NCBI GenBank assembly: GCA_030544235.1
Contig: CM060475.1
Coordinates: 1,635,920 to 1,699,919 of the forward strand
Direction of reading: 5' to 3'
Length of the DNA stretch: 64,000 bases
From: Lepturacanthus savala
Taxonomy: Eukaryota > Chordata > Actinopteri > Scombriformes > Trichiuridae
The notes under the pieces were generated by a model. The model did no database searches. It saw only the letters and a list, made by a program, of their open reading frames with translations, and was not told where the DNA came from. Below are positions 23,766-32,482 of this stretch, in pieces. Each line of letters starts with the position of its first letter. The first letter of the stretch is position 1. The position numbers and the translations under genes were made by a program.

Positions 23766-26631
23766 TTATTGACAATATTGTCAGTTTAAAATGTTAAAAC
23801 TGTGAAAATGAACCTGACCTGTTTAAATCTGACATTTTTTCTACTATAAAACTAGGTGGTATCATCACAAAAAAATGGCGTTAAAGGGTTAAAATTCTGA
23901 AAATGAATATTTGACAGTTATGATCCGCACTGATCTTGGTGAAAAGATTTAACCAAAGGAAGTGTAAAATACTATTATATTTAAATATTTCATGGCAGTT
24001 TTTGATGGGGACATTTTCAATTCCAAGCTGCTGAGAGTACGTTTTTTTAAAGTGTGGCACCAGGTTTAAAGTGAATATACCACACAGCATCTCACTCACA
24101 GTCATATATAAAAGAGCCCAGGTCCTCTTCCAACTCATTTTTAGTCTCTTCCCTCAGAGACTGATGCTGCTCTGCACGCTGTGGAGATTTTGCTGATCGT
24201 GTACTTCTTTCTCCGGCAGAAAATAAACAGTCCCATTGGGTCGGCCTTAAAGATGACTGAGGAGAAAACCTTAGACAGGATATATCGCTAACAGCTTTTT
24301 TTTGTTGTTGTGTTCAGCCACGATCAGAGACTTATTCTCTATCAGGTCTCCAGTGACCTTTCTTTATCTGCCCATACTCTCTCCCCAACACTGTTAATTG
24401 AGACTGTGTGTGTATGGTGGTATACTACATGTTCTCCCTTTAGATTCGCTTGGTAGTTTAAAAATTTAAGACAGAAATTCACACTGTATTTGCTAAGAGC
24501 GATAAAACACTCCAGTCTCTCTTGACTCTTGGGTTATCTGGGGACCAAAACACTTTGTGGCAGTGCACCACACATATTTGTTTTAGCGTGCTTGTGAGAA
24601 CCTACTAATCCACGGCCCTGAACATCCTGATCTCATTCACAACCGCAAGCATTAATCTTAATCTTAAACTAGCATTACCTCCAAACATGCAATAGCAGCT
24701 CCCAATAAGTGCAGGGGGGAAAACCCACAACCACTACATACCAATCATTGCATTCATGCTTTTATACTGTCAATCTGGTCATGACTCTTCCACAGGAAAA
24801 CCTTTAATAATAATAATTAGTTTTTGTTACATTCAATTTCAAGAAAAAGTAAAAGAAAAAGGGAATATTCCTGCAGCTACAGTCATTTTCTGTAGCTAAA
24901 ATGCAGTTTATAGCTTTAACTTCACATGAAATATTGTGCCTTTGTTGGCTTTTTAATGATAAATAAGGGTATTTCCACCTATAAAAACGATTAAATTGCC
25001 TATAAAAATGTTCTGTCACTGCTATAAAACAAATAATCTGCATCATCATTTAATTCACAATATTTTTCTGTAGTTTTATTGACACTTCATTGTATTTTTT
25101 GAAATAGAGGAGACATCTGGATAGTAAAAAAAAGAAGAAATGTGAAAAACGTGTCTATAGGTGAAAGAAAACTTCCTTAATGTGGTATTAATCATAATTT
25201 TGTCATGTTGCAACATTCTTTATGCTGTGGCCTATTCTTATAATCTTTTTTTAGCGTTAGCCTCCGGAATGTCATGTTGCAGCAGTCATTGAGGATGATT
25301 GACAGCAGCTGGAGGAATGTTTAGAGAATCTGAGAGAGTGATCTCATGTTTTCGACACCAAACTATGCACCAAACTACACAAGAAATTCATGAAGGTTGT
25401 TAACCTGTTAAAATCCTAAACCCCCTGATACTGGAGCAGCATTGAGTTTTTTGCATGAGAAAATCTCAAGTATTTCTATCTGTAAGAAACGTGGTTAATG
25501 GGGTTGGAATTTCCCAAAAACTCTCTTTAAAAGGTTTAAAAAAATTGAAGACACATGTTTTATTATCTTGATATATAATAATATATAAAATATTATTTAT
25601 GTTACTGTAACAGCATCAATATATCTCATCAAGATAAGAAAATAGGTTAATATCATATCAGAAGTAGGGCTGCAACTAACATTTATTTTTATTTTTAATT
25701 TACATTTGATCTGTTTGTGAGATTATTTACTTGGGTCCTTTATAATCTCCTTTTTAAACATTTTACCAAATATATTCTTCATGTTCTGTAATGATTTAAT
25801 GGACAAAACATCAATCTTTGAACTCTTATTTTTTATAAATCATTGCAGATAATGTGGCTATTGTCAAGTTGTTTTCCTGATTTGGGTCAGTGTTTATTGG
25901 TAATGTATTTTAACTGCAGTAACACACATTTTGAATTTTTTTTGCAATATTCTAACTAGATTTGCCCTGTCACAGCAACATTGATTAAATTGATTCCGCA
26001 GTTGTAGAGATATTCAATATTTACTATCATATATATTTAAAAGGAAAACTGTAAAATAGGCCTGGGGCTTAAGTGGTTAAAGCTGGTTCAACTTTTTAGT
26101 GAAGGGCTTTCTGGCCACTTGGCCACTCGGCCTCCAGCTATGCAGTTAAACAGAGTGGCCATCCGGAACACAATCTCTCCTGGTATGGCGCAATGCTGTA
26201 CTGAGGGCGCTACCCTGTTGGTATGCATCTCCAGTTCTCCTGCCCTCTGCCACCTAGCAGTTATATTTAGCCGTGTGAAGCCCACTGGTAATCCTAGACG
26301 CTCCTTTGCTTTTTTTTTTTTTTTTTCCGCCCTACCAACAGGAGTCCCTACTCCGGTAACACTCTGAAAGGACATTTTAAAGGCGCCACAAGGGACAATC
26401 TGAAGAGTGGATACCAAAAATTCTAAATAAAGGAAAGTGATCAAGTTCGCCATGGGAAACACAGGCTCGGGCGGTCATTATTTATAAAATGTCAGTGGAA
26501 GGGGGTTTGGGGAAAACAACATGCATCAACACTCCGCCACTGTTTGCCATTGCACTTCCTTTTTGAGTTGGATCCAAATTTTTTTTTTAAATCATTCGAG
26601 TTGATTTACGCTGTTTTGTCGCCCTCTGCAG

Positions 26632-26887
26632 GATCTATGAGGAGCTGACAAACTGCACCTACCAGGTGGCCTTGAGGATGGACTGCTTCTGGCCCAATCG
26701 GATTGTCGACCACTTTTTCATGCATGTCCACCACTCCTACTTCCGCGACTGCCCGCTGACCGGACGGCTCCTCCGCGACCCGCCGATTGGCGTCCTCGCC
26801 CCGTTCATCGCCGTGCCGGTGCTGGTCACCCTGGTCATGACGGCTCTGGTGGTGTGGAGGAGTAAACGCACAGAGGGAGTGTTATAA
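26632..26887 (+). CDS. ramp1: RAMP1 exon 3 (ectodomain, membrane segment, tail)
   Basis: This exon completes a 149-residue protein (human RAMP1 has 148). RAMP1 escorts the calcitonin receptor-like receptor to the cell surface and turns it into a CGRP receptor; it also pairs with the calcitonin receptor. The exon encodes TNCTYQ, the MDCFWPN motif, VDHFF, YFRDCP and GRLLRDPP. A membrane helix covers about residues 119-140 (APFIAVPVLVTLVMTALVVW), and the short tail is RSKRTEGVL. Cys73, Cys83 and Cys105 complete the six conserved cysteines. FWPN..VD.FF, CP..GR..RDPP and the SKRTEG tail fit RAMP1 better than RAMP2 or RAMP3. The position of human Trp74 is Tyr75 here, while Trp85 (human Trp84) is kept. 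Asn72-Cys73-Thr74 forms a possible N-glycosylation sequon, absent from human RAMP1 but present at this place in RAMP3. The acceptor is ctctgcag and the stop is TAA at 26,885. Confidence 0.95.
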
Positions 26888-27490
26888 ACACTCTTTATGT
26901 GGGTTAAAGGCTTGGAGACAGACTCATGACAAGCAGAGACCCAGTGTGTGTACAGGTTTTGGGGTAATTTCAGCTTGTCGACCACTAATACCTTTGCTAT
27001 CGCCAAATATACTGTTCCATATCCCCATGTGACTTGACTATAAGCCTGCTGAGATTTTAACCCTGCGTCCCAGTCACTGTCAGGATTTAACATTGTGAAA
27101 ATGAAGACAAATGGAAGCATTTTGGCCAAATTTTGACACTGTGCAATGTCTTGTTGGGTCAAAAGTTCAAGTATCTCTGATTCACTCTGCTTCATTCAGC
27201 TTTTATTTGTCCTCTTAAAATCTCAATATTAAGGTATTTGAATTGCACAGATGTCCTTTTTATGAAGTTTAACCAATTAAGGCTACATCTGGATCATTAA
27301 TATGGGGAGTCGGATGCACTTTTATTCTTTTATTTTGAAATTGTATAATCCTGGAGCTATGGCATGTTTCATAATAATGTGATTATTTAGGATGAAATTA
27401 GGATTGTTATGTGCTCATTCTTTTTGTGATAATATCACCAATATCCTGTCAAAGTTTTGTGGGGGAAAGTAATAAAAAAAAAGAAAAAAA
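26888..27490 (+). other. ramp1: RAMP1 3' UTR (proposed)
   Basis: About 590 bases of non-coding sequence follow the stop and lead to an AATAAA at 27,471-27,476, followed directly by an A-rich stretch. This is the first convincing canonical poly(A) signal downstream, so the transcript probably ends near 27,490-27,500. Confidence 0.5.
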
Positions 27491-29610
27491 AGTTGTTTGA
27501 GATGCAGGGGATTCGGAGGCCATGCATGTTAATTACCATCTGTTCCCATGGCCCTAAACAATCTGTGAACACATAAATTACAGCAGAGAGGAGGACACTC
27601 GGGGAGACACACTGTTGACTTGGATGAATAATCGTTGTAAATTTGGAGGAAAGGTGAAGAAAGAGGGAAAATAGGACAACTGAGGAGAAGTGGGAGTTTC
27701 TTCTGGTGTGCGAACGAATCCGTTTGAACTCAAAAACGCTGAGTTTTTTTTTCAGGGCGTCAAAAAGACGGAACTGTCACAACTGAAACTGCTCAAATTG
27801 CAGCCAGAAGGAGGAGACACCTGCATGGCTGCAACTGGAGAGGGAAGACGGAGGAGGAAGAAGACACAAGAGAGAGCTTTACTAATGAATGACTTTCCTG
27901 AAACATCTGTACAAATGATCCATGATTCATTTCACCTGTAACTGCATTTCACCACAATAAAAACTACTAAATATGTGTTTAATTTCCTGCATTCAAAATA
28001 CAGAACAGTTTGGGAACATACATATATGAGATATAAGCAATAGTTTAATAACCAAAACCCACAAATGACCATGAAACCTCCTTCAAGAACAAATAAGACA
28101 AAAACACAGGTCAGAAGACAGGGAGCAGAACTGTGTATAAATCTCCCCAAAACTGTGATAGTAATTAAATACAATGTCATACTGTTTTTTTATCCATGTA
28201 AAAGTTATGGCTCAGCACTTCCCTGCCATATATTTTGCTTGCGGGGCTATTCTGTCCTGTCAGTAGCGGGGGAATTAATGGCGGCTATATAATCAAAGCA
28301 GTAAAAGCCTTCAACAGTTAAGCTTAGTCAAGCAATGTTTGGCTTTCCTGATTAATGCCCAAGACTGTGACAGTATTCAAAGACGAATTTCAGCAGTTTT
28401 TGATAATGATAGATGAATTTGGGGGAAGGGGGGGGATCAACGCTGGGCGCTGGGCGAGTGGAGGTGAGAGCTCTAGGCCAGAAGTTAACGATTAGGCTGG
28501 CGGAAGAGTTGGAGGTTAATATCTCACTCGTTCCAGGTGTCGCCAGAGAGACGTTTCAGCCTCGGCAGGGTTCTTTTGTTTCAATGTCTGGGAGCTGGTA
28601 GTCTCCAGCATTGAGAATCAGAAGAGTCATTCCTGGACACAGTTAAATCATCAAATAATGTTAATTACAAATCTCTATGTACAATGATATGCACAAAAGA
28701 CTCACCTCTTGATACTTGACTTCTCGATAATACAATCTTCTGCTTTTGAGTGATGCACCTACTCTTTACGGATGAAGAATTGACACCGGTAACCATTCTT
28801 TGGTCTGGCCTCCTGAGTCAAGAGACGAGAGAGAAACAATAAAGAGAAACAATCAAAGTAAAAAGAGGAAGAACAGCAGTCATCAAATGAGCTGCAGAAT
28901 GAATGAAGAGAAGAGCAGTGGAGGAGTTGAGGGGCATTTTACTGCTAGTTCTGGCACAAATGTCTGCTTTGGTGTGAAAGTACCTAAGGCTCATAGGAAT
29001 TAATCCAAAGAGACAAGTCAGATCACAGATTTCATTTCAGAGATATATTTTATAATAACTAATAAATAAATAAAGTAACAAATAATTACCTGTAATAACA
29101 AAGTTGATGCGTCACTGTACATTTAGGTCAAAGAATGCAAATAAATAGGTATCAAGTCTAAATCTATTATAATTTAATATTAATCCACCTAAAATATCTA
29201 AATATCAGCTCCAAAATTTATAATCAAAAAAGGAACATTTTAAAAAACAACTGAAGGTTCAATATGAGAAGCATTTTGAATGCAAAGGTATTCACAACTA
29301 TTGTTGGGACACAATGACATAACTTTTATTACTAAGACAAATGATTCTCTGTCAGTATTTTATATGTATGTTTATCTGCATGTGTACATCTCTAAAACAA
29401 TGAGTAGAATGAGACTTGTCTCTTTGAGTTTATTTTAAATTATTCCTAAGGTACTTTCACAACAAAACAGACATCTGCAATTATTTTCTGGTTTTACTGG
29501 AGTGCTGTGGACATGGATGATGTTCCCAACACAAAGCACATATTTAAATTTCAGGTTTGTGACAGAAAAGAGTGCTCATGCTATTCTGAGTCCAGATGAG
29601 GCATTTCCAG
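27491..29610. other. Non-coding block between RAMP1 and the tRNA cluster
   Basis: No coding exon recognised. The main identifiable content is the long-inverted-repeat element at about 28,915-29,495. The ORF at 27,690-27,941 is unsupported. Confidence 0.5.
28915..29495. mobile_element. Non-autonomous DNA element with long inverted repeats, copy 1
   Basis: A left arm of about 100 bp (ttttactgctagttctggca, then gtctgctttggtgtgaaagt, aggaatt, aaagagacaagt) is matched by its reverse complement at about 29,425-29,490. The same arms, in the same order and at nearly the same separation, occur at 57,324-57,888. About 580 bp, with no coding capacity. The outermost bases have decayed. Confidence 0.6.
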
Positions 29611-29683
29611 GCCTCGTTGGCGCAGTAGGCAGCGCGTCAGTCTCATAATCTGAAGGTCGTGAGTTCGAACCTCACACGGGGCA
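29611..29683 (+). tRNA. tRNA-Met(CAU), elongator, copy 1
   Basis: This 73-nt gene includes discriminator A. Acceptor arms GCCTCGT and ACGGGGC pair with one T-G. The anticodon loop CTCATAA places CAT at 29,644-29,646, and the T arm GTGAG-TTCGAAC-CTCAC is perfect. A- and B-box promoters are intact. A TTTT tract for RNA polymerase III termination begins a few bases after the gene (gatgtttt). The sequence fits vertebrate elongator tRNA-Met, not initiator, which differs in acceptor and T loop. Confidence 0.95.
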
Positions 29684-30411
29684 GATGTTTTGTTCTACCT
29701 GTGCTTCTATTCAGAATCCTAGAAGATATGAAGGTGTGTGGCGTGAATCAGAAGGCATGTTACGATGTCGGGTGGTTAGTGATGTGTGTTGACAGTGTTC
29801 AGCTGGACTCCACAGCCTGCTTCTGATGAATCCATCTGGCTCTGTTCTGAGGGAGGGAAGAGAAGAATCAGAGGATTCTGGCGACATTGACAAACACCAA
29901 AAGAGACTCTTGTAATTATTTTCCTGCACCTCAGAACGGGAGGACTTCCCAAGGGGGAAAGAGATTCAAGGCCAAACATAGACACAGGCCAAAAACAAAA
30001 ATAAATTTTGTGCAGGCCTCGTCTATTTTGATGAAATTGGGTTTAGTGGTTTGAGACCCAGCATTCATGATATGTATGCTCTTAAGGCTGTGCAATTGGG
30101 CAATTAGTTGAGAGAGGTGTATTCAAAAACTAGCTGTGTCTACTGGTGACTTCATAGTCAAAACTGTTTTGTACAAATTTATTTTTTCTGGGACAAACCC
30201 AAGAAATTCAGATGAATGGTGAGGCTGAAACACCTGTTTATAGATGCCACAAGTTGCGCTGTCTGTTTTAGGGGGTGTTCTATTTTTCTGTCAATCCATC
30301 AAGGCTTTAGAATATGAAAGGCCCACCAGTCTTCCCGTACAATGGGAAGGGATTTAAGGGAGAACAGAACCAAAGGCCATGAAAAAAGCATATTTTTTGA
30401 ACTCACAGGGG

Positions 30412-30484
30412 GCCTCGTTGGCGCAGTAGGCAGCGCGTCAGTCTCATAATCTGAAGGTCGTGAGTTCGAACCTCACACGGGGCA
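30412..30484 (+). tRNA. tRNA-Met(CAU), elongator, copy 2
   Basis: The 73-nt sequence is identical to copy 1, with the same cloverleaf and CAT anticodon. A terminator (ggagtttt) follows. Upstream lies gatttaagggagaacagaac and aggccatgaaaaaagcatat, a flank that recurs before copy 4 at 32,350-32,395, so this copy and copy 4 share a duplicated cassette. Confidence 0.95.
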
Positions 30485-30719
30485 GGAGTTTTATTCTGAA
30501 AAAGAGAAAGAGGTACATCAGAATTAAGGTTGTACCAGCAGGCTGTGATGATGCTTGTGGTGTGTATAGCTACTGAGACTCTAGAAAGCCTATCTGTGAT
30601 GCATCCATCCGCCTACACTGGCCTTAAAAAAGTATCTGTTTTGTCTGCTTTCTGGAAACCATTGCTGGAAGGAACTAAGGAAAAACAGTCCAACAAGTCA
30701 AGGAGACCTTTCCATACAA

Positions 30720-30790
30720 GCATTGGTGGTTCTATAGTAGAATTTTCGCCTACCACATGGGAGGTCCAGGTTCAATTCCCGGCCAATGCA
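30720..30790 (+). pseudogene. Decayed tRNA-Gly with ACC anticodon position
   Basis: The 71-nt sequence aligns end to end with the intact tRNA-Gly genes at 31,566 and 32,041 but carries several changes. The anticodon loop reads CTACCAC instead of CTGCCAC, giving ACC in place of GCC. The anticodon stem gains one mismatch (C-A) and extra wobble pairs, and the T stem has an A-C mismatch (CCAGG against CCCGG). The D loop is altered (tctatagt for tcaatggt). Flanks are duplicated from the same cassette (ccagctttataaatctgg follows). Probably a pseudogene. Confidence 0.75.
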
Positions 30791-31069
30791 ACCAGCTTTA
30801 TAAATCTGGCCACAGATGACATGGGGTTTAATGGTTTCTGTTACGTGCTGTCTATTCAACTGAATGTCCTGCAGACTCTGCTCTGGATGCTCAGCAGCCC
30901 AGCCATGTAAAATGCTGAGCCCCACCAGTCTTCTAGTACATCTAGAATCTTAATCCCTTGTCTTCTCCTTTTTGTGTGTGTTTTTAAATGTTTTAGGTTG
31001 TTTGAACCTGACATGACATTTAACTCCGATGCATCGCACTCTGTGTGATTCCAAGTGGAACAAAACTCC

Positions 31070-31142
31070 TGCCCCGTGTGAGGTTCGAACTCACGACCTT
31101 CAGATTATGAGACTGACGCGCTGCCTACTGCGCCAACGAGGC
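31070..31142 (-). tRNA. tRNA-Met(CAU), elongator, copy 3 (reverse strand)
   Basis: The reverse complement is identical to copies 1 and 2 over 73 nt. On the minus strand a TTTT (aggagttttg) follows the 3' end, as in copy 2. Sequence beyond its 5' end (31,150-31,205) matches, inverted, the flank at 31,850-31,905 (gggatttgagggtgaa and gcaacctgcgtaaaat). The gene was therefore copied and inverted together with flanking DNA. Confidence 0.95.
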
Positions 31143-31321
31143 CTGTTTTATGGATAAAATGTATATAAATACATTTTACGCAGGTTGCTCTCTTCACCCT
31201 CAAATCCCTAAAGCCTGAATAGATTGTTCAAAAATCTTTTGACAGAAAAAGAGAACTCCCCCTTAAACCAGAAAGCGCTTGTGGATGAATGCATCCCGGC
31301 ATTTTACATGGCTGGGCTGTT

Positions 31322-31440
31322 AAGATAAGATGAGATAAGAGATAAGTCCTTTATTGTTATTACACCTAGGAGGTGCAACGAAATTAGGGGTACTCCCACA
31401 GCAGCAACAAGTACAGTGGAAAAAATTTGCAAGTTAAAAA
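31322..31440 (-). repeat. Retroelement tail with GATAA-type microsatellite
   Basis: Imperfect aagat/aagag units run into aagtcctttattgttattac and gcaacgaaatt. This resembles the 3' tail of fish non-LTR elements, in reverse orientation. Only the tail is recognisable. Confidence 0.4.
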
Positions 31441-31565
31441 TTTAAATAACAGTACAAAAATGTTTATGGCATTTGCAGTCCTAATGGTCCTTTTGTCTGC
31501 TTTATGGAAATCACTGCTGGACGGAACTAAACTGTCCAACAAGGCAATGGGAACCTTCCACACAA

Positions 31566-31636
31566 GCATTGGTGGTTCAATGGTAGAATTCTCGCCTGCC
31601 ACGCGGGAGGTCCGGGTTCGATTCCCGGCCAATGCA
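31566..31636 (+). tRNA. tRNA-Gly(GCC), copy 1
   Basis: This 71-nt gene pairs GCATTGG with CCAATGC and has discriminator A. Its D arm reads tggttcaatggta. The anticodon stem-loop is CTCGC-CTGCCAC-GCGGG with GCC as anticodon, and the T arm CCGGG-TTCGATT-CCCGG is perfect. A and B boxes look intact. No TTTT occurs in the next 50 bases (only ctttataa), so termination must use a weaker T tract. Upstream and downstream flanks are shared with the other two tRNA-Gly loci. Confidence 0.93.
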
Positions 31637-31842
31637 ACCAGCTTTATAAATCTGGAAAATGTTGCCACAAATGACATGAGGTTAATGGTTTCTGTTGAGT
31701 GCTGAATGTCCTGCAGATCAGACACTTAGAAACACTACTGAGAGGCTTCTGGTTGTCATGGCTCAATTGACTTTGTGTGTTTGTTGCCAGCAGCACCATA
31801 GGCCGTAAAAAAAAAAAAAATACATTAAAACAACATACATTG

Positions 31843-31852
31843 GCCTCGTTGG
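31843..31852 (+). pseudogene. Ten-base tRNA-Met 5' fragment
   Basis: GCCTCGTTGG, the start of the tRNA-Met gene, occurs here and is followed at once by cassette flank sequence. The match is short, but its position within copied flanks supports a truncated copy. Confidence 0.35.
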
Positions 31853-32040
31853 GATCGCAAGGGATTTGAGGGTGAACAGGGCAACCTGCGTAAAATATAT
31901 ATATATATATATACAGGGCTGTGATCATGTTAGGTGGTTTGCAGTGTGTATTGGCTTTTGGTGAGACTTTAGACAACCGGAAGAACTGGAAGAAACTAAG
32001 AGAAAACGGTCCATCAGGGTACCTAGAACTTACCACACAA

Positions 32041-32111
32041 GCATTGGTGGTTCAATGGTAGAATTCTCGCCTGCCACGCGGGAGGTCCGGGTTCGATTCC
32101 CGGCCAATGCA
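32041..32111 (+). tRNA. tRNA-Gly(GCC), copy 2
   Basis: This 71-nt sequence is identical to the gene at 31,566, with the same GCC anticodon and perfect T arm. The flank aagc before and ccagctttat after are shared. As at copy 1, no TTTT follows closely. Confidence 0.93.
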
Positions 32112-32329
32112 GCCAGCTTTATATATCTGGAAAAATGTGGCACAGATGAAATGAAGTTTAATGATTGGTGTTAAGTCCAGCCACTTAAAAACTCTTGTGA
32201 TAGGCTTCTGGTGGTCCTAGTGGTCCTAGCTGGTGGTCCTAGCTGAATTGACGTTGTTAATTAGCTCGTTTCAGTGAGTTGCTGCTTTTTTTTTTTTTTT
32301 TTGAAAAACATATTTTGTATAAACTACAA

Positions 32330-32345
32330 GCCTCGTTGGCGCAGG
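32330..32345 (+). pseudogene. Sixteen-base tRNA-Met 5' fragment
   Basis: GCCTCGTTGGCGCAGG matches the first 15 bases of tRNA-Met and then runs into ttgatttaaggatgaacaga, the flank found upstream of copies 2 and 4. It marks the junction of a truncated cassette. Confidence 0.5.
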
Positions 32346-32409
32346 TTGATTTAAGGATGAACAGAACCAACCAGGCCATGAAAAAACATACTCTTTCCAG
32401 GTGTCACGG

Positions 32410-32482
32410 GCCTCGTTGGCGCAGTAGGCAGCGCGTCAGTCTCATAATCTGAAGGTCGTGAGTTCAAGCCTCACACGGGGCA
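32410..32482 (+). tRNA. tRNA-Met(CAU), elongator, copy 4
   Basis: The 73-nt gene differs from copies 1-3 only in the T loop, TTCAAGC instead of TTCGAAC. T54, T55, C56 and A58 are kept, so folding and the B box should survive. A TTTT terminator (gtggtttt) follows. Likely functional. Confidence 0.9.

Larger units (their letters stand above)
20197..26631 (+). other. RAMP1 intron 2
   Basis: This 6.4 kb intron holds a 286-bp fold-back element (20,882-21,167), two tandem minisatellite elements (21,387-22,035), a LINE fragment (23,170-23,765) and an LTR-like stretch near 24,050-24,290. A repeat-like block at 26,080-26,470 is unassigned. An in-frame, splice-flanked open interval at 22,123-22,302 is discussed as a finding. 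Confidence 0.75.

Noticed and set aside
26737..27195. 152-codon minus-strand ORF across RAMP1 exon 3
   Set aside because: Antisense shadow of the RAMP1 exon and 3' UTR.
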